Below are positions 1-12,983 of a stretch of DNA of 64,000 nucleotides, piece by piece. The stretch lies in the NCBI RefSeq assembly GCF_048128805.1, contig NC_135998.1:17920156-17984155 (forward strand), read 5' to 3'. The stretch's first letter is position 1. Each line of letters opens with the position of its first letter. The translations under genes and the position numbers were made by a program. The notes under the pieces are model-generated. The model was not told where the DNA came from, searched no databases, and saw only the letters and a list, made by a program, of their open reading frames with translations. The DNA is from Centroberyx gerrardi (lineage: Eukaryota; Chordata; Actinopteri; Beryciformes; Berycidae).

Positions 1-1028
1 TTGCTATGTTGAAAAAAATCAAATATTTCTATTCTAATTGCTTCTAAAACTAATGTTAGCTTCTTAAAAGCCGAGTTGTCATCAACACCACATTCAGCAA
101 ACATTAACAGCTCAGCAATTCCTTTGGTCCTCTCCAGCTTCGTCATCAACCTGGATGTAATTGTGTAATTCAAGGTTTCAAAAATATAAAATACCTCACA
201 TCGTCAGTGAATACTTGCCGAGCTGTGTGAGTGTTATTAGACATGCTGTGCATGAGAGTCAGCAAGAAAAACTGGAAAAAGCCACTGACTGCTTTGAAGG
301 ACTTCATGTTTTGCAAGAGCAACATAAGGCTGAATTTTTTCACCAGTTTTTCTGTTCCTCCTAATCTTAAGCATACATATTATTAAATCCTCTTTGGGCA
401 AAAGTAGGCCTATGCAGTGCAAGCAAAGAGCAAGAGAGTGGTATGCCTGTGTACTTATCCCCAGGATTTGGAGTCATTTTGCAGTAAAACTTTTTGTTTC
501 TCCTCCATTTTACCAGTCAATTCTCAGTCTTGTTCTTACATGCATCACGAATATCTGACAAAATTCCATTGTTGGAAACCTTTCCTGTTTTTGACAAAAT
601 AAATTACTCACTTTTCAAATTAAAACTTTAGTCAGTAAAAGAGAACGCTATTTTCTTTTATACATCATTTATACATCATCATATCACAATTACACGTCAT
701 TATGCCTGTCACTGCAACAAATCCACATCTCCACACTCTAAACTCTAAAAACAGAATTGTTAATAGCAAAAAAGTCATTTTTGAGGGAAATATATTCCAT
801 GCCTTAACGAGAAACCCACAATTTAATCTGCCATGATGCTACAATACCTTGGCAGGCAAATTCTGCAAAGGCAAATATCTGTTTTGACAACCCTACTCAT
901 GAACTGCACACATAAATATGCAACCGCTGTTTTGTGTGTTGTGTGTGTGTCCACATAAACAGACACATGGGTGTCATAATGTATCACTGAAGGGGGGCAG
1001 TCTGACAGAATAAAAGGAGGTGACCCAC
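1..1028 (-). other. golga2 intron sequence, no exon seen
   Basis: This stretch lies downstream of the last golga2 exon visible here, which ends in splice phase 2, so it should be intron. I searched the minus strand for the next GM130 exon and did not find it; the rest of golga2 must lie left of the window. The sequence is AT-rich with no long reading frame and no recognisable repeat. Confidence 0.5.
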
Positions 1029-1115
1029 CTATTTTCCTCCGTCAAACTCTCATTGCCATTGGTATCAGGGTAGTCCTGCAGAGAGAGAGAGAGAGAGAGG
1101 GGGAGAGAGAGAGCA

Positions 1116-1160
<45 letters not shown>

Positions 1161-4100
1161 AGAAAACACTGTGAGCACATTTGTACATCTGATAAACGGG
1201 TGTTCGCATGATGACAAAGCACATTAAGCACATCAAAAACACCACTAACAAAAGAAAAGGAGAAACATTGAATCTGTCGTTTTCATCACACAAATATGCC
1301 ATTAGTTAAAATGTAGCAGTGGGCAGTTAACTCATCCATGTCATTATGCTAGGCTTACAGTGTTAGGAGTGACAGACAGACAGACAGACAGACAGAATAA
1401 GAATCAGAGCGACAGACAGAGATAGGATGAGAAAGGCAGAGAGGGAAAGAAAGAGAGAAAGGGATTGAGAGAAAGGAGAGAGACACACCTGCAGGTCAGT
1501 GTTGCGACTGACAGACTCAAGGTTAGTAGTAGGAATAGTGCTAGAGAGATTAGACACGGGTGAGCCGCGGCCGGGCTCGCCCTTTGGGTCCTCCAGCAGC
1601 TGGGGAACTGAAGACCCCATGGCCATGGTGTCAGCATAGGTCTGAGGTGACACACACACAAAAAATGCACACGCTAGTTTAATGCAAAGACAGAAGAGGT
1701 GCAGTTATGGTGAAAGAACAACATACAGAGCACACTGATGTCCAAAACTTCTGCCTGGTTTGGGTTTTTGCTCGTTTTTTACATTTCCCAACCATTTAAT
1801 GTAAATTGTGACAGTTTTTACGTGCATATTTTGAAATTAGTTTTGCCATACCTCTAGGGCTCATTCACTCTCACTCAATTCCAAACAAAAATCAGTAAAA
1901 ACAACTCCGGAGACTCCTATTTTGGTCGGTAAAGGAAATCCCTCACTGTGATCGAGAGGCCGCCAATCGCGCCTTACCTACGTTTTCTGTTTGTAAACAA
2001 ACACCCCGCTTTGGGGTCATTACGTGACCGATTTCCCTCTTATCCTCTCCAAAATAAATCTTTCAACCGACAGCTAATGTTCTCTGCAGTTACATTTGGA
2101 CCCGCCTTCTGTCAATAACATCCCAGTCAAGCCAACAGACAAATCAAAGCAAGATGCTTCTGCCAGCTAGAGTCCATAAAATGAAAACAGAAAATAAAGC
2201 TTGATTTTATACAATTATGGCTTAAAATTGGCGCTCTCTTCTTTACTGGGAGTACCCCACAATATTTAGACTGCGTTCATTTCAGAATATTTACTATGAG
2301 AAACAGCTAAGATGAGGCAAATATCTCATAATGTGATAAAACGATCTACAGTGATGTAAAACAGTAAGGGAATGCAGGAAATGAGCAAAAACCCCAATCA
2401 CGCTGTAACTGACCTTTAACAATCAAACACAACGGTAGCAACATGAAAACATTGTTTAACAGTGGTCAAACACACAAATACATGTCTTGTTTTCCCAGAC
2501 GTGTACATGCCTGCATGATAAACTAACGTGTCCAGGTGAGATGTCACAGCCATGCAACTAGTAAGCCTCATGCCCCTTAATGTGCTGACCCAATTCACAC
2601 TGCACTTCCACAACACTGGCCGGTAAACTCCAGTGAATCATCACCAGCACTGATATTAACATGCTGAAAACAAGGTCTGAACTTAGAGAAATGCCGATCT
2701 CAACCCTTTGCCCCCCCCCCAGCGATGTAATGCACGCTCTTCACATGGGTTTGAAAGCATAGCATCAGTGTAAGACATCACACCTGAACCCATCCTATGC
2801 TTTTGAGTCTATGCGACAGAACAAGTGCACTTGAGGTAAAGGGGGAAAGGGAGAACTGGGAAGCAAGGTACAATATCACATAGCACATGAGAAGCAGCTA
2901 CTGACAGTGGGGGATGCAAAGAGAGAGGAAGAGAGGAAAAACAGGCAGGGACGAAACAATGGAGGGACAGAAAGAGAGAGGCTCACCTGACTGTTGCCAT
3001 AGGGAGGTAGGACTACTCCATTGCTTTGACTAAGAGCTTTCAGAATACTGTCAAACTACAGGAAAGAAGAGACAGGGGGGGGGGGTGAAAGAGAAGTAAA
3101 AGGGGAGTGAACGCTTGAGAAAGTGACAGAGATACAGGCAAACAGGCACAGAGAGGCAGGTGTTACAAGAAATCTAGAAGGAAGAGATTTGGAGAGAGAA
3201 GAGGGTTTGTAATGGGGAGCAACTAAGACCATTATGCTGCGTCCAAGAGGTCAGTAAACACTGCTGTGTGACTCATCCAGGGTTTTTCCGATAAAATTAG
3301 AAAACGGCCACCTTCCTGATTTTGTCCACCGCATTAGACTAACGCTGCAAACAAGGGCTACCTGAATCCTTCACTTTACTGAGTGCACAAACTAGTGGCA
3401 TTGTCTTGGTCTTTAGGCTGCACCTTTCCAACGCTTAAAATGTTGCCTTTGTGGAGTGGCATAATCCCTGACCGCAAATCCCTAGCTGCCTCAGTACACT
3501 GATGGCAAACGTTGCTACAAATCAATGGCGTACTGTAGTGTTCCAGCCTTGCTGTTCAGCATATTTACGCTTGCTTTACAGTGAGCTCTACAAACTAAGC
3601 AAAGTAAACTAGCTCCCATTTCACAATCCCTAGTCTCCCTTTGCTACAATAACCTGTGCCAGCTCAAGCTGTTCACCTTCACATACAAAGCTAATTTAGG
3701 GCACGGTGTTCCCTCTCTTTCAGATTGAACGACTGGTCTGCCTGCCGTCCCGTTGGGAAGCTGCTCACACTAAGTGACGGGACAAAGATGGCCGTCACTC
3801 ACACGAAGACGAGGGATCACACACTACCCGATTCTGTCATTCAAAAACGCTTTCCCATTTGTCCAGAACCGCTAAAATTACAAAAATGGTCTCCTATCAT
3901 TTCTTGCTTCATGGTACAGAAGCAACAGTCTACATTTACATTACAAATGTATTGTGAAGTGACATTACTGCAAGGATATAGAGAGAGTTGTTTCGCTTAA
4001 TTTGTAATTGCATACTTATGCAGATTGATCCAGGCATGTTGCCATTTTATATGAGGTTTATTCCTCCAACTGAAATTGGATAGCAACTTCTTTAGAGTTG

Positions 4101-7100
4101 AGCGATTAGAGTTAGGAATTTTACTAAACCATCTATGTGAGTGGGCCTTGTTGTTGTTAAATGTGTTAAATTATCTTTTTCTTCCCCCTGTATCTTAACT
4201 TCGATTGGCTGTTGCCAGTTTCAGATTTCAGTCTTAGACCGCTTCACACTACACAAGCCCGACCACACTGGACCGACAAAATTAAACATGTTAGAAAAAA
4301 TTGTGTCATGCTAAATGGACAGTCGGCAGTCTTGAGCCCATTCACACTACAGGATAATCTGCTCCGACTGTCAGGCCCAAGTCCCCCTCCTCCTGCTCCT
4401 TAAAGGGTAACTTCGGTATTTTTCAGTTACACACAGACCGGATCAAGCGAAAGGTAAAGAAAAACGTTTAATTTCTCTGTAGGGTCCTTTCCATGATGTT
4501 GTCAGACACTTGTAATAACAATCTGAGCCTGTCAGTGGCAAAAACAAGCACTTTTAGTGGACATACATTGACGGTGCGATTTGCCCCGTCGGATTACATT
4601 GCAGCTCGTTTCGCGGCTGCCGGCGATGCGATCTCACTCAATACTGGACCAATTTCAAAAATTGTTGTCCCCTTTAGTCAGTTAGACACAAAAAGATGGG
4701 GAAATAGGGTCCAGGTTGAAAAATACCGAAGTTACCCTTTAATTTACAGGTTTTCAACTTTCATCCTAGCCAACTTTAGGTTACTATTCAACTTGGCAAG
4801 CAGCCTTTTTGTACATGGGGCTGTTGTAGTCGTATTGTCTAATCTGCCCTTATGGGTGAGAAGCAAACTCCTCCTTTCCCATCCCAATTGAGACATAGCT
4901 TTTAAATACACGCATTTGTACATTTTAAATGACAGTGTAAGTTGTTGCACTCAAGAAAATAAAAACTGCTGAGCAATTATCACACATTAAATCAACTTTT
5001 GGCCTTGCATGTGCTTCCCCATTCCTGTGTCAGCGTTTCCTGCAGGAAATGTGTAAGTCAAGGTAGCAGTGGCTGACTAACCTAGATAAGTAATGTGTAC
5101 ACTTGTTTTCTGCCATTTTTGTTTAATATGTAAGGGTAAATAACCTCATTTAAATTAGTTAGCATTGTGTTTGAAAATTCAAATCGTATCAGCTTACTTT
5201 AGGCTAACAAAGTAGTAAATACAGGGAGGAAGACAGTGCAAAGTCATGGTTTGCAACGGCATGAAGAAATTCATTTGATGCTACTAACAGACTTACTCAA
5301 TGAAAATAAATGCGCATATAATGGAGTTTGGGACTTTTTAGGGTTTTACAGTCAAGGCCGGGTGTTCTTTTGTCAAGGCAGCTATCGAGGCAGCTACTAT
5401 ATCTTGTCAAGTTTTTAAGTCACTAGCCCAAATACTTAAACTGCGCCCTGTGAGCATATCAGTGCGTTTTCTCATTAAGACAAGTCTAAATTATAATTCA
5501 GACATGTTAAAAACAAGTAATGTCGACACTGCTCTAATGATTTTGATTATTCTGATTATTAATTAGATATGGACACTGCTGTTTTGGTGTGGCTCAAACC
5601 CTGTGAATCTATCCACCTTCTGTCCCTAAAAACAGAGCTGCCTCCCTACAAATCATGAATAAAGACTGCTACTCATGATAGCAGCACTCTAATAGCCTAT
5701 CATGTGTGTGTAATAACAGCTGAATCTATGTTTTTCATTTATGACTTTATTTCACTGAAAATACATTAATATCACATAGCAATATCATAGATAATTGATA
5801 AGTCAGGCTGAAAATGCACGTTATTACAGATTTGTTATAGCTGAGCCAAAAATCTATGTGCGGGACTTGATAGAATTTATGAACAAACTTCCACCTTGTC
5901 TTCATATGCTGGAAATTGTCTGCATATTTTACCAAACACCTCGCCTTCTGCTGCATCATGCCCTAACCGTGGCCATCATTCTGGCCAGTGAGGCTGAAAC
6001 TTCCTCTGTCTCTTTTCTCACATTCTCCATCCCTCTCCCTCGGCTCACTCCTCCTCCAATGTCATTCTCTTGGGTACAGATTGTTTTCCCCCTGGCACCT
6101 GGCCAACAAACGCGGGCCAACGGTGCTACTGCGTTGTCGACATTCTGCAAGCTTGATCGAAAATAGGAAAGCGTTTCCCGACAAGATAGTAATTCTGTCA
6201 TATCATTTCACAACCGACAATATAGTTTTTTTGATCACTGGCCAAGCAGGGCCACTAAAAATCGTTATTTACTGGCCCAGAGCTCTGAGAAAACACTGAC
6301 GGGCCTGTGGGCAAGTGGCAACGTCAAGCCCTGACATTTGAGGGGTGAAGGTGCCTGGCTGTACTACGCTTCAGCCTACATGTTCTGTTTTCACATATAT
6401 TTGTTCAGTATTAAACAACAATGGCACAAACGGTGAGGAATTTGCCTACGAGCACCTGGAGATATTTTCTCAAGTGTGTGCAGCTCTGCCAGTCCAGTCA
6501 CTTTCAAACTCTTCATATATCCTCATAAGTGTTGCGGTTGGAAGCTCTCTGCATAATGTGTGTGAGTGTGTGCTAATCTAATAGCAGCCTTTTAGATTTA
6601 GTTTAATGTTGCCTCTAATCTTTCGATATATGAATTGTTTGGGCCTAGGTTTAGCTTTGAGAACTAGCAGTCCCACATTATCAGTGTTAACAATGATCAA
6701 AGATAGGCTATTTGTTAAAGTAATTACACTTTTGTCTGCATATTGTAAGCAGCAGATATACAAGTTGGATTAGATGCATTTTAAAAAGCTATAAAAAATA
6801 AGAAGAAATAAAACTGTTTAGGAAATTGATGATTTTCATAGGGGCATACACAGTACGGGTAACCGGACAGGACAAGGAGACAGACGGATATACAAGAACA
6901 AAGACAGACAGGTTGCTAACTGACAGAAAGGCAGACCTTCGGGCCTTCACTGACTGGCAGACAAACAAATAAACAAACAGAAAGATGTGGATTGTGACTT
7001 ACGCTGTCTGGAGAGTTTCTGTCTGTTGAGGACGCATCGGGTTGGCTCCCTCCCTTCACCTTCCTCTTCTTCTTGGCCCCTGCTCCCCCTCCTCCTCCTC

Positions 7101-8525
7101 CTCCTCCTCCTCTCTCTCCTCCTACACTAGTAGGAGAGCTCTTCTGCTGAAACTCCTTCAGCTGAGCAGCGAAGGAGAGAAGGAAGCAAGAGATGAGTGA
7201 GTGATCAGTAACCAGCGGAGGCTGTAGTCAGGCTAACTGAATCAGGAGATGTAACTTCGCTCTCAGCTGAATCAGGGAGGCATAGCTCCCCCTCTCTGAC
7301 AATGGAAGGCCTATTCAAGAGATCCAGCTTCAAACATAGGCTGGAATGCATGGCCACTGCCCACTAGTTATTGCCTTACTAGTATCACTTAAGTGGGGAA
7401 CAATGGCTTGCTTGTTCAAAACCTTCACCAAAATGCTGTTAACTAACCTATGGAAAACTATTACTATTAACATATGACTAGACGGTGCAGTTTAGCCATG
7501 TGAACATAAGTGGAGAATGTTTTGAAACGCACTTCCCCCTGTGTGAGTTTGTATGAGCATGGGGCCCGTGACACAGTGACAGCTGTTTGCGGGTGACCAG
7601 AGGGAACTAGATAGCTACTGGGAATGGCATCTCCACAATACTGGAGGCTTGAATCTCAGCTAATGTTATGAGTTATCAACACCACCACCCATCCACGAAG
7701 ACGGTGGGGTAACAACAAATGCTGACGAGTCATTTCCTGAAGCTAACGTTTACATTTGATAAGGCCATCTTTCTCACTAGCCAGCCACACACCTAGCCGG
7801 AGCACACAGCAGGACACAGAAAAGGAAGAGGGGTGTCAGCTGTCAAAACAGTCCCCGTCATCTTATCCTGCTAACTAGGCTACAATGCTTCTCGGGTGTT
7901 TACTGACTTAAATTGGTGCATGCTGCACATTTTTATTAGCGAGCTGTGCCATCCTACAGAGTAGACAAGCTACAAAGCTGCCCAACTGTTGTCTGGCATC
8001 CTTTAACAACACGCTAACTGGATAGCAGCAAGAATCATTAGCAAGCCAACTATCCATTAGCCAGCTCGCTAACGTTAACTTGTAATAGTTAGCTGGTTAA
8101 TAATCAAATGTAGCTGGACAGACACCCGAAACCGTTGAGTAAATACAATAAGTTAACCACCGGCAAAACAAGCGAATTAGGCCGCTATAAATGCTTCTAA
8201 GAACTAAAAATAGTCTACATAATCTCGCAAGTTAATGCTATCAGTCGAGGCCCGAAAGAAGCCCCGGCCTCTCCTGCGCATTGACACCCCCAAGAGGAGC
8301 CTGAGGTCCGGGATGGGCGACACCACAGAGGTCGGACGACGTGTAATGACAACACCCTCCTCCGTTAAAAAAAACTGTAAAAAATGAAAGAAACCGCCGA
8401 CAACACCAACCCGCTGAAGAGAGACACCTCCAGTGCTCCCCGTGATGTTTTGCCAGGTTGACTGTAAAATACTTTACCTTTTTCTTAGCTGCAGCGAGTT
8501 TGATTTGCCTGCTCTGGTCGGCCAT
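1029..8525 (-). CDS. golga2: golga2 (GM130), 5' coding exons, partial
   Basis: Five coding exons of a cis-Golgi golgin read right to left: 8525-8478 (16 aa), 7161-7003 (53 aa), 3055-2987 (23 aa), 1641-1489 (51 aa) and 1075-1029 (15 codons plus two bases). All have AG/GT borders and the phases join, giving about 158 residues. The start, MADQSRQIKLAAAKKK followed by LKEFQQKSSP, matches the vertebrate GM130 N-terminus, which is known to bind the tether p115. A basic cluster AKKKRKVKGG at about residues 45-54 sits where GM130 has its importin-alpha-binding, NLS-like motif. A run of about nine glycines encoded by a CCT repeat directly precedes it. Coiled-coil and GRASP65-binding parts lie outside the window. 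An in-frame ATG 28 codons further upstream (8609) is a possible alternative start; human GM130 also has extra residues there. The identification rests on the N-terminus; later exons are less conserved. Confidence 0.88.
1081..1158. repeat. (GA)n microsatellite in golga2 intron
   Basis: Imperfect GA repeat of about 78 bp, broken by a few C and G runs. It begins a few bases upstream of the 3' splice site of the exon ending at 1075, so on the transcribed strand it is a CT-rich tract that can serve as, or lengthen, the polypyrimidine tract. Open frames of Ser/Leu repeats across it are artefacts. Confidence 0.95.
1371..1396. repeat. (GACA)n microsatellite
   Basis: Six to seven GACA units in the intron between the fourth and fifth golga2 coding exons, followed by a loosely purine-rich stretch to about 1485 next to the 5' splice site of the fourth exon. 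Confidence 0.9.
4400..4742. mobile_element. MITE with TTAA ends in golga2 intron
   Basis: A 343-bp element with matching inverted ends: AAAGGGTAACTTCGGTATTT at the left and its complement AAATACCGAAGTTACCCTTT at the right, flanked by TTAA on both sides. There is no transposase. TTAA flanks suggest a piggyBac-type mobiliser, but that is inference. An open frame of 132 aa runs across it by chance. Confidence 0.85.
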
Positions 8526-8650
8526 CCTGCTGGTCTGCTCGGCGAGCCGAACCACGTCATCAGTTTGGGGTCTGCTGCTGGTGCCGGGCTCTGCCGCTAG
8601 GGGGCGCAAACCTGGGGCTTCACCACAAAGAGCTTCACCTGCATAAATTG
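8526..8650 (-). promoter_or_regulatory. golga2: golga2 5' UTR / start region
   Basis: GC-rich sequence upstream of the golga2 ATG. It keeps the golga2 frame open upstream through a second in-frame ATG at 8609, so either a 28-residue N-terminal extension or a 5' UTR fits. I see no TATA box; the sharp drop in CpG after about 8650 suggests the transcript starts nearby. Confidence 0.45.
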
Positions 8651-9394
8651 CTCAGTTACATGGCACTTGCCATAGCTTAAGTGAGTCCAAATAGTTTTGG
8701 GGTTGTTTTTGTGATTTTTTATTAATTCCAAAAAAAAAAAGGGAAGAGACATAAAGAATATAAACTGAATATACAAAATGTTAGAGACTCTTACTATTTT
8801 CATGAAGTAAACTGATGGGGTGAATCCAGGTAAAAGCCATTATGCCTTATTGATTTCCTTATTAAATTTATACCAATCGCAAAGGGGGAGGTGTAGAGAA
8901 AGAGAATCAGACAAGTTACAGAAGGATTTTTAAGCTTTGAGACAACTGAGATGTGGATTGTGCAAAAGGGACTGCAACTTAAGGGAAGCTGACCCTAATA
9001 TTTTGTACAGTTAGCGTACATACACCATGAATACATCATGAGTATACATACAGAGTAATTGCCTGTTGTCATCCAAATATCCCCGGTGCCCCCCTCACCA
9101 ATCCCACCCCCAAATGTCAGCAACCCCCCACATGCCTCCTCAACCCATTCCCACCCGTCACTCCCTATACCCTGGGTTCACACAAAATTACAATATACTG
9201 TATATACATGCATATATATACATCCATACACACCCACATACGCATGTAAGTGTACATATACAACAGTAAAAAAAAAGAAGAAAAAGAAAGTGAGTCCAAA
9301 TCTTGTAATTTTTTATCATTCTAGCGGAGAGTAAAACAGAATGTAAATGAAAGACCCAAACAAAAGGAAGTCTAAACCAGTGTTTTTTAATCAT
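8650..9394. other. intergenic, AT-rich, no gene seen
   Basis: Lies between golga2 and the hspa5 array, which are transcribed away from each other. Contains a short A-run, a C-rich stretch and TATA/CATA-rich simple sequence near 9190-9270. Nothing coding is supported. Confidence 0.5.
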
Positions 9395-9955
9395 GTGCCA
9401 TGGAGGACCAAGAGTCTGCAGGTTGGTTTTAATGGGCAAAACAGAGTGCCATGGTATGATTAAAGACGGAACTGAAAAGAAATGGCAAGAAATTTGGAAA
9501 ACTGAGAAAAGAGGGAGACATTATTTTATATTTTATAAGTCAGTAAAGAAACCAAAACTATTATCTTGGGTGAGACAGGGCTGCTGCTTAACTAGACTGA
9601 GACTGGGCCACAGTGGGTCGGGCAGCTGTCTAAAAGTAGTTGGTAAACATTCACATGGTTTATGTGAGTGTGTCAGTCTAGACACGGTACAGCATGTCAG
9701 GATATTTTGCAGGAAATACAGGAATGAGAGAGAAGTGTTGTTCAAAGAATTAGCAGATCTAAGCGTTTCTTCTTTTTCTTTGAAAACTTGCAATAACAAC
9801 AAAGATAACAAAGATACTGTGATTTTTACACACAACAGGCTTATACCAAAGGATTTAAATCATAGTGGATTTGATATGAGTATTTTCATCAATGGAGGGC
9901 AGTAATATACCATTAATGCGTCTACACTGCTGCAAATCTACGAGAAGAAGAAGAG
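9395..9955 (+). mobile_element. LINE ORF2 C-terminal fragment (I/Nimb-like)
   Basis: An open frame of 170 aa (9393-9905) contains the pattern LTRLRLGHSGSGS, then GKHSHGLCEC, then VQHVRIFCRKYRNEREVLF. This resembles the conserved tail after the RNase H region of fish I/Nimb-type non-LTR ORF2 proteins, which typically reads as RLRxGHTxL, GLC-C and VEHVLxxCxxYxxER. A GAAGAAGAAGA stretch at 9941-9951 may be the element's 3' tail. Only this 3' fragment remains, as with a 5'-truncated insertion. It appears to sit inside the palindromic repeat that continues at 9957. The clade is a judgement from motif shape. Confidence 0.6.
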
Positions 9956-9956
9956 T

Positions 9957-10086
9957 CTGCAGGTTTTCATTCCAATCAAACTATACAGCAGCTGATTTCA
10001 CTTTTTAGCACAACTTCAGCCAGAGAGGAGGAACTAATTCATGAAATCAGCAGATGTAGTGTTTGATTGGAATGAAAACCTGCAAA
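9957..10086. repeat. short palindromic (hairpin) element
   Basis: The ends GCAGGTTTTCATTCCAATCA and TGATTGGAATGAAAACCTGC are exact complements, with a second complementary pair (CTGATTTCA / TGAAATCAG) further in. The whole 130-bp segment can fold on itself. A related sequence, AGAGTCTGCAGGTTGGTTTT, occurs at 9408, so the LINE fragment seems to have split a larger copy. Confidence 0.75.
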
Positions 10087-12769
10087 CTCTTGACTTATCA
10101 CACTGACCATATAATATCTTGTCAGTCAAATTTAATTGTTCAACTTGTCCTCAGAGGTTTTGGTGATATAAGAGGGTTTCAAAGTTTCGGTGCCAAATGA
10201 TATCAGATCCAGGGATTTTGTTATACCTTAAGGTTTAGTGAATTGACACCCCTGTTATGATAAGTCAAACATATGTGAGGGATTTTACAGTATACTTATT
10301 CCAACTTGGAGCTTAGGTAGGCTACTTCACTCTTGTTTGTTTCATTTGCAGACCTGACTTTACCCACCTTTTTAGGAGGACATAAATCTTTATGACATTA
10401 ATCCATAGTATACATCATTGTAATTAGTACAAACTAATCTATATATGTCTGGATATGATCTTATAAGAGAAAAACGAAATAAATCTATGTCAATATAGGT
10501 GGTTGTTTGCTCTGGGACGGTCACTGACTGGAGGTCATACAGTTTACTCGTCTTTTCATTTAGGCCTACCATGCTATATTTTCCCTGCCGCTTCTGTCAC
10601 TGGACTGTATGGGATTTTCAGTGCGTCTCCTTTAAACAAGCACTTCCTTTTAATTGGAGGAACTTGGGTTTAGTTGATTTGCTATTGCCTGAATAAAACA
10701 GCCTATAATGTAAAATTCATAAACGAGATTTGTCCCATATGATTTTTTTTATTAATGCCCTGTAAAAACTCAATTATCCATAACATTCTTGCTGCCAAGT
10801 TGTGATTGTGCCAGTGGATGTATTGTTTTACTTATTATGACTAAAGACTATTTCATTCTGAAACAAGGGCTGATCCTCATTGGAAATCAGGTTAGATGTG
10901 TTTTCATAGCCTCTAGCTTGGAATTATTCAGCATCACAATTTGGGCTACAGGCTAGTGTCTTTTGAGAAATTAACTAATGATAAATCATCTATCCATGAA
11001 ATCTATCTTTTGGTTTGCTTGGCTTATCTCATTTTTAAGCTCACCACTGGGTCAACAGCCTATGCTGATTTGTCTGTAAGTTGGAACATTTTGGGGGACA
11101 GTGTTCATAGACTTCCATTCATTTTGAATACTCATTCCCTTTCATTCATTTATATCTGTGGCAGTTACCTCTACTGGTCAGTAGATGACTGTTGCCATTG
11201 TTGTTGGTCACTTGGCTGTCATGCCTGTCATATGTAGTGCCGTCGGTTGTAATGACTGTGTCAGAATGTAGGGGGGAAATTCAATAATTTCCCCACTTAT
11301 AAAGAGAGACATGACTGTTGGCTAGTGGCTATTTGGAGAGATCAGTCACTACCCAGTACAACGTCTTACGTTTTGAATGACGTTATAGACATGATGCATT
11401 AATGGATGCTTTCCTCAAACAACTATAAATAGTTCTCTGATTAACATATCAGTCTTGTTGGCTGAGCTACTTACTTTTACATATTTGCTTTTCTAACATA
11501 GAGAAGTGGAGCAGAGATAACAATGACAATGAGAGGAGTAGTGTTGTTCAATATGAAAATAGGTCTCAGTGAAAGATGATCCCATACATCTAGAGAGAGA
11601 GAGACAGGGAGCGGGAGAGCATTTGTTAATGCTTTATTTTATTTGGGGGGGGATTGTTATAAGCTGTTATAACAGTCGGCTTCACAGACAAAACAATTGG
11701 TGAGCGTGAAACTAGGACTGAGCTAGTTTTCACTTGTTATACCATAGACGGGGTAATTTGATCTCAGGTTGACGTGGAGGATTAGACTGTCGCTTAATTT
11801 CAATGTAACATCCGAGAAACATGTTTGATATCATCAATCCCAACAGGCAGCCAGACGCAGATATTGCAGATTAATTGAATAGAAACAAAATCTGTGTTGA
11901 AGTGTGTTTGATAGGCTGGTGCATGTGCATCATCTGTTTATCACAGGAATATCAATTCCTATGATTATTGTGGAGTAACCAAATTAACTTATTTCTACCC
12001 ACAACTTTATTCCATTTCATCTCCGGAGCATTCGTTCATTCACTCATTCATTTTGTGAGATTGCGTCTCAGTTGTTTTCCTATATGATAATGATAACAAA
12101 CCAACATATAACAATCAGATTTATATGTTTGTGTGTCCACATGTACGTACAAAATCAACACAATCATGATGTACACTATGAAGTTAAGCAATGACAAAAG
12201 CCATACTTTGTGACAACCAAGTGAGACCTCAGTGGCAACATAAATGTACTATTCAGAGTTCAGGATAAAAGCTTTGGTCATCAGACACCTCATACCTGGA
12301 TCTTTTCACTAAGGTAGATGTAGACAGGTGTGGCTCAGAAAGAGTGCTGTGCAGCATACCTATGTGGCAGACTTTATACAACTAAACAAATTAGCAAAGC
12401 AAACTAACAAAAGACTGGTTTAAAAAACTAAAACAATGATACCATACCATACCGTAGCACCATTACCACACATTTAGCACACTCACAGCGTCCTAAAATC
12501 ATGAGCTTAACAATGCTAAAACAGACTGGAAGATCACCTCACATGCCAGCTACTGGGGAACCAAATAAGTTTACATATTAACCACACCGTATCAGCCACA
12601 TTATCAGGGTAGCCATTGTGAAAAATAAATTAATAGTTAATAAACCAATTCTTCATCCATTAGGAGAAAGAAACATATGCAACACATTGGCTTTGTCCAT
12701 GATAGAGAACAAGTCAGGATAGAGTTATTCAAGTAGTTACAAGTTAGAGCAAGTTAGGAATTGTGGTCC
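10087..12769. other. intergenic, no gene seen
   Basis: About 2.7 kb of AT-rich DNA. Open frames are short, lack family motifs and have no matching splice sites. A small purine-rich patch at 11,590-11,620 is the only simple repeat. Distal regulatory elements for golga2 or hspa5 could lie here but cannot be recognised by reading. Confidence 0.4.
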
Positions 12770-12983
12770 AACACCAGAAGCTGTTTCATATGTAAGGAAG
12801 AAGCTTAGATACAGTGAACTTGCAGCTCAGGGCTGGAAAGCCAAGGCATATCTTGCAGAAGTTGGGTGCCATGGATTTGTAGCAACACCTGCCACCACTT
12901 TAGCCAGGGGGTTGGGGATTTGTGGTCAGGGCTTACATCAGGTCATTAGGGCAGATCCTGAAGCAGCCAAAAGAGCAGCCTAG
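12770..12983 (+). pseudogene. transposon-derived ORF fragment
   Basis: One open frame translates to ...RYSELAAQGWKAKAYLAEV, GCHGFVATPATTLARGLGI, then CGQGLHQVIRADPEAAKRAA and a TAG stop at 12,981. The pattern 'YxELxxxxxxxGWxxxxxxVEVGCxGFVAxS' followed by a helix with AIRxxxEAAERAS is familiar from C-terminal parts of fish retroelement polyproteins. I cannot name the family with certainty. There is no start codon or upstream partner, so this is a relic. Confidence 0.5.

Noticed and set aside
974..1302. Minus-strand frames rich in Ser/Leu over the GA repeat
   Set aside because: They arise from the microsatellite; only the short exon at 1029-1075 is real.
4493..4891. 132-aa plus-strand frame
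   Set aside because: It crosses the TTAA-flanked MITE and has no family features.
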